A DNA stretch of 64,000 nt from assembly GCA_965223165.1 (NCBI GenBank), contig CBDCVQ010000018.1, forward strand, positions 186,001-250,000, given 5' to 3'. The notes under the pieces are model-generated. The model had not been told where the DNA came from. It saw only the letters and a program-made list of their open reading frames with translations, and made no database searches. How positions within the stretch are numbered: the first letter of the stretch is position 1; every line of letters starts with the position of its first letter. The translations under genes and the position numbers were made by a program. Source of the DNA: JABDMH01 sp965223165 (GTDB lineage Bacteria > Bacteroidota > Bacteroidia > Chitinophagales > Saprospiraceae). Below, piece by piece: positions 63,501 through 64,000 of the stretch.

Positions 63501-64000
63501 CCACCAGATCAGGAAGGTAGCTGTGCGCATCACAGTCCGTGTTGGAGGTGGAGACGATCGTCAGTGGTTTGATCGTCGTGCGAGCGCGGCCCGCCTGACC
63601 ATCGACCGTGTGCTGCCTCAGACAAAACTGATCTCCCGCCCGCAATTCCAATATCAAGTGCCCGTTTTGGTAGGCCGGACCTGGCAGCATGCCTTCGCCG
63701 TTCTGGGTCAATGGGGTGTAGTCTCCGTTTAACACATATCCAAATGGATCTCTCTCTGAGTCTGTATCGTCGGACTGGTATTGCCAGGCAAACGTGATGA
63801 CCGTATCTCGAGAGGGGGTCAAACATAGCTCAGACACGGCCGCGCTTGTACCATCGTCGGCCCCGACAAGCACCATCTGATAGGGATTCCAGGTGGTATC
63901 AATGAGTCCATCCCCTGTGACGGTAGCCGTCCAGTTGTCCAGTGCAAATACACCGCGAAAGAGGATAGGTTTCTTGCAATGGAGCTCTGGGGGTACGGTA
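60580..64000 (-). CDS. Giant Cys-rich T9SS cargo protein, C-terminal 1139 residues
   Basis: The frame is open to the right edge, so the N-terminus is outside the window. The visible part starts inside a beta-sandwich domain (W-T-A-T-V-T-G-D-G-L-I-D). It then runs through HYR/Ig-like segments (V-K-D-R-T-A-P-V, V-E-D-K-T-P-A, V-R-D-T-T-P-P) paralogous along their length to the protein at 11646-16271. It ends in a type A T9SS sorting domain (N-Y-P-N-P-F-S-K, F-F-D-L-D-G-R-L-L, ending M-I-F-M-Q). A terminator follows. Surface or secreted; function unknown. Confidence 0.88.
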   Translation of the reverse strand, partial: TVPPELHCKKPILFRGVFALDNWTATVTGDGLIDTTWNPYQMVLVGADDGTSAAVSELCLTPSRDTVITFAWQYQSDDTDSERDPFGYVLNGDYTPLTQNGEGMLPGPAYQNGHLILELRAGDQFCLRQHTVDGQAGRARTTIKPLTIVSTSNTDCDAHSYLPDLVVEDDWTGIKSVKATMADLGTFVYEYNADKKCYESHDRVKLPHSPVAYQLAIEAVDSCHNINRDTCYLLVKDRTAPVAIIDKSLTISLGEKKVWVDAEEFDEGSYDNCDVNLLLARRSDWYESCVDLCDSVLPICITEHHDTLWKAVLQSDKLIDPVEAHYQRQLRWLEEDGRACTNIIYNAWMYDLIKYGTKHCRSHPYQVDDHHVTGLMQACMPSVLDYFQHVSLHPDPTQDGAPVEGTEQLDLRLLDIYEQIGGGWSDAVPFDCADACGGVTVEVLVMDYWCNWSTAWTKVWVEDKTPAQVVRDIEDLDITCKVYKTDRYHVPGYDHPLSIATLIELAKKQDDTAFAALDSIFGGYTKVWKGPYGHYLDEEGERADTSTHFVDYACYCRIDSVRKIQHYDEHHGLTWVYDTVYQCGYDSVPMDLSQGLVLANCADYVSCDQEVWCEIDHCGEGVIYRKFKIWQSCPPDFYGSDEIPDSIKTRHLPDTIIRTQKIYVYNECELERHMFDHPRDTVVVQCGIEYEDDASGNAGGSLHPDHLGWLRYKFDDDCRLVGIDYEDKVYRIVGGDAACHKVVRTWYYMDWCEGQPVHDRWWADSEIEVDSFVQEIFVRDTTPPTCRVDGPVDNGDTIVISACAYTFEADVVGQDSCGVADIYYELLEVSDPDSVLHLHRSDRSAFDLSGRHPIRIEDLAPGSYKLKVRVVDECNNEGECLYYFVLQAGKKPSAICVSLLTAKLNPMDLNQDGLIDTAMATVLAEEFDQSSALACADTSLELRIELIDGTGDDTWQDDGDSITVGCGHFGTQQVRLWAISHPSGAADYCDVHLLVDSDFDGCDPVVSGPGGPEQEVIDQPHAIKKFEKTPEKHMEIPGIGDHPISQTPGSWSDRMALRQNYPNPFSKQTRIGFDLPESSMATLSFFDLDGRLLYVVRSHFDRGSHEILITDKMLKQKGVIYYRLEAGAYTETKRMIFMQ

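Overview
The window comes from a Bacteroidota chromosome. The evidence is a SusC/SusD outer-membrane uptake pair, C-terminal domains of the type IX secretion system (T9SS) on two giant secreted proteins, the gliding genes gldA/gldF/gldG, and the neighbourhood ftsX - DUF3098 - uppP - truB. The combination of a very large pyruvate:ferredoxin oxidoreductase, an RND pump fused to its outer-membrane channel, and EAD11-type signalling suggests a Saprospiria-like (Saprospiraceae/Lewinella) lineage. That placement is inference.

Layout. 1-6.9 kb: a glycan/peptide uptake locus on the minus strand. susC is split by an IS66-type element, susD is intact, and a two-component-type propeller protein runs off the left edge. 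A two-copy 8-mer direct repeat lies at the same distance upstream of both susC and the propeller gene. 6.9-10.1 kb: mobile-element debris (two MITE types, an IS5-type transposase, remnants of a toxin-like gene and of a polymerase-like gene). 10.1-16.4 kb: a secreted formylglycine-generating-enzyme-like protein followed by a 1541-residue T9SS cargo. 16.4-18.3 kb: decayed accessory genes, including an ApeA-like HEPN pseudogene, plus a small DUF4177-like gene. 18.3-22.2 kb: the most unusual part, described next. 22.3-38.7 kb: household and secreted genes (metallophosphatases, PFOR, alpha/beta hydrolase plus macrodomain, beta-propeller, EAD11 protein, acs). Two expanded repeat blocks sit at 29.8-30.7 kb and 40.1-40.8 kb. 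40.9-48.0 kb: one eight-gene operon, ftsX to gldG. 49.4-52.7 kb: leuS and a DoxX-like gene. 53.7-59.6 kb: a heavy-metal efflux operon. 59.7-64 kb: a GDSL hydrolase and a second giant T9SS cargo, paralogous to the first and cut by the right edge.

The candidate new system is at 18314-22190. It starts from an intact tRNA-Ala(GGC) gene. Downstream are nine tRNA-Ala 3'-part copies whose anticodon arm has been replaced by a perfect 18-bp palindrome. Five of the intervals carry a small GIY-YIG endonuclease gene, three of them in near-identical 376-bp tandem units. Upstream of the tRNA are truncated copies of its 5' end. The tRNA gene therefore appears to have been split repeatedly at its D-arm, with 5' pieces piling up on one side and 3' pieces plus nuclease genes on the other. 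An IS630 element has landed in one tRNA-like copy.

Functional links. SusC/SusD and the propeller regulator would act together in regulated uptake. The FGE-like protein probably works with the giant cargo encoded 11 bp downstream. The ftsX-gldG operon ties division, lipid-carrier recycling and the gliding ABC transporter together. The metal operon encodes a His-rich small protein, a CzcA-like pump with fused TolC domain, and its adaptor.
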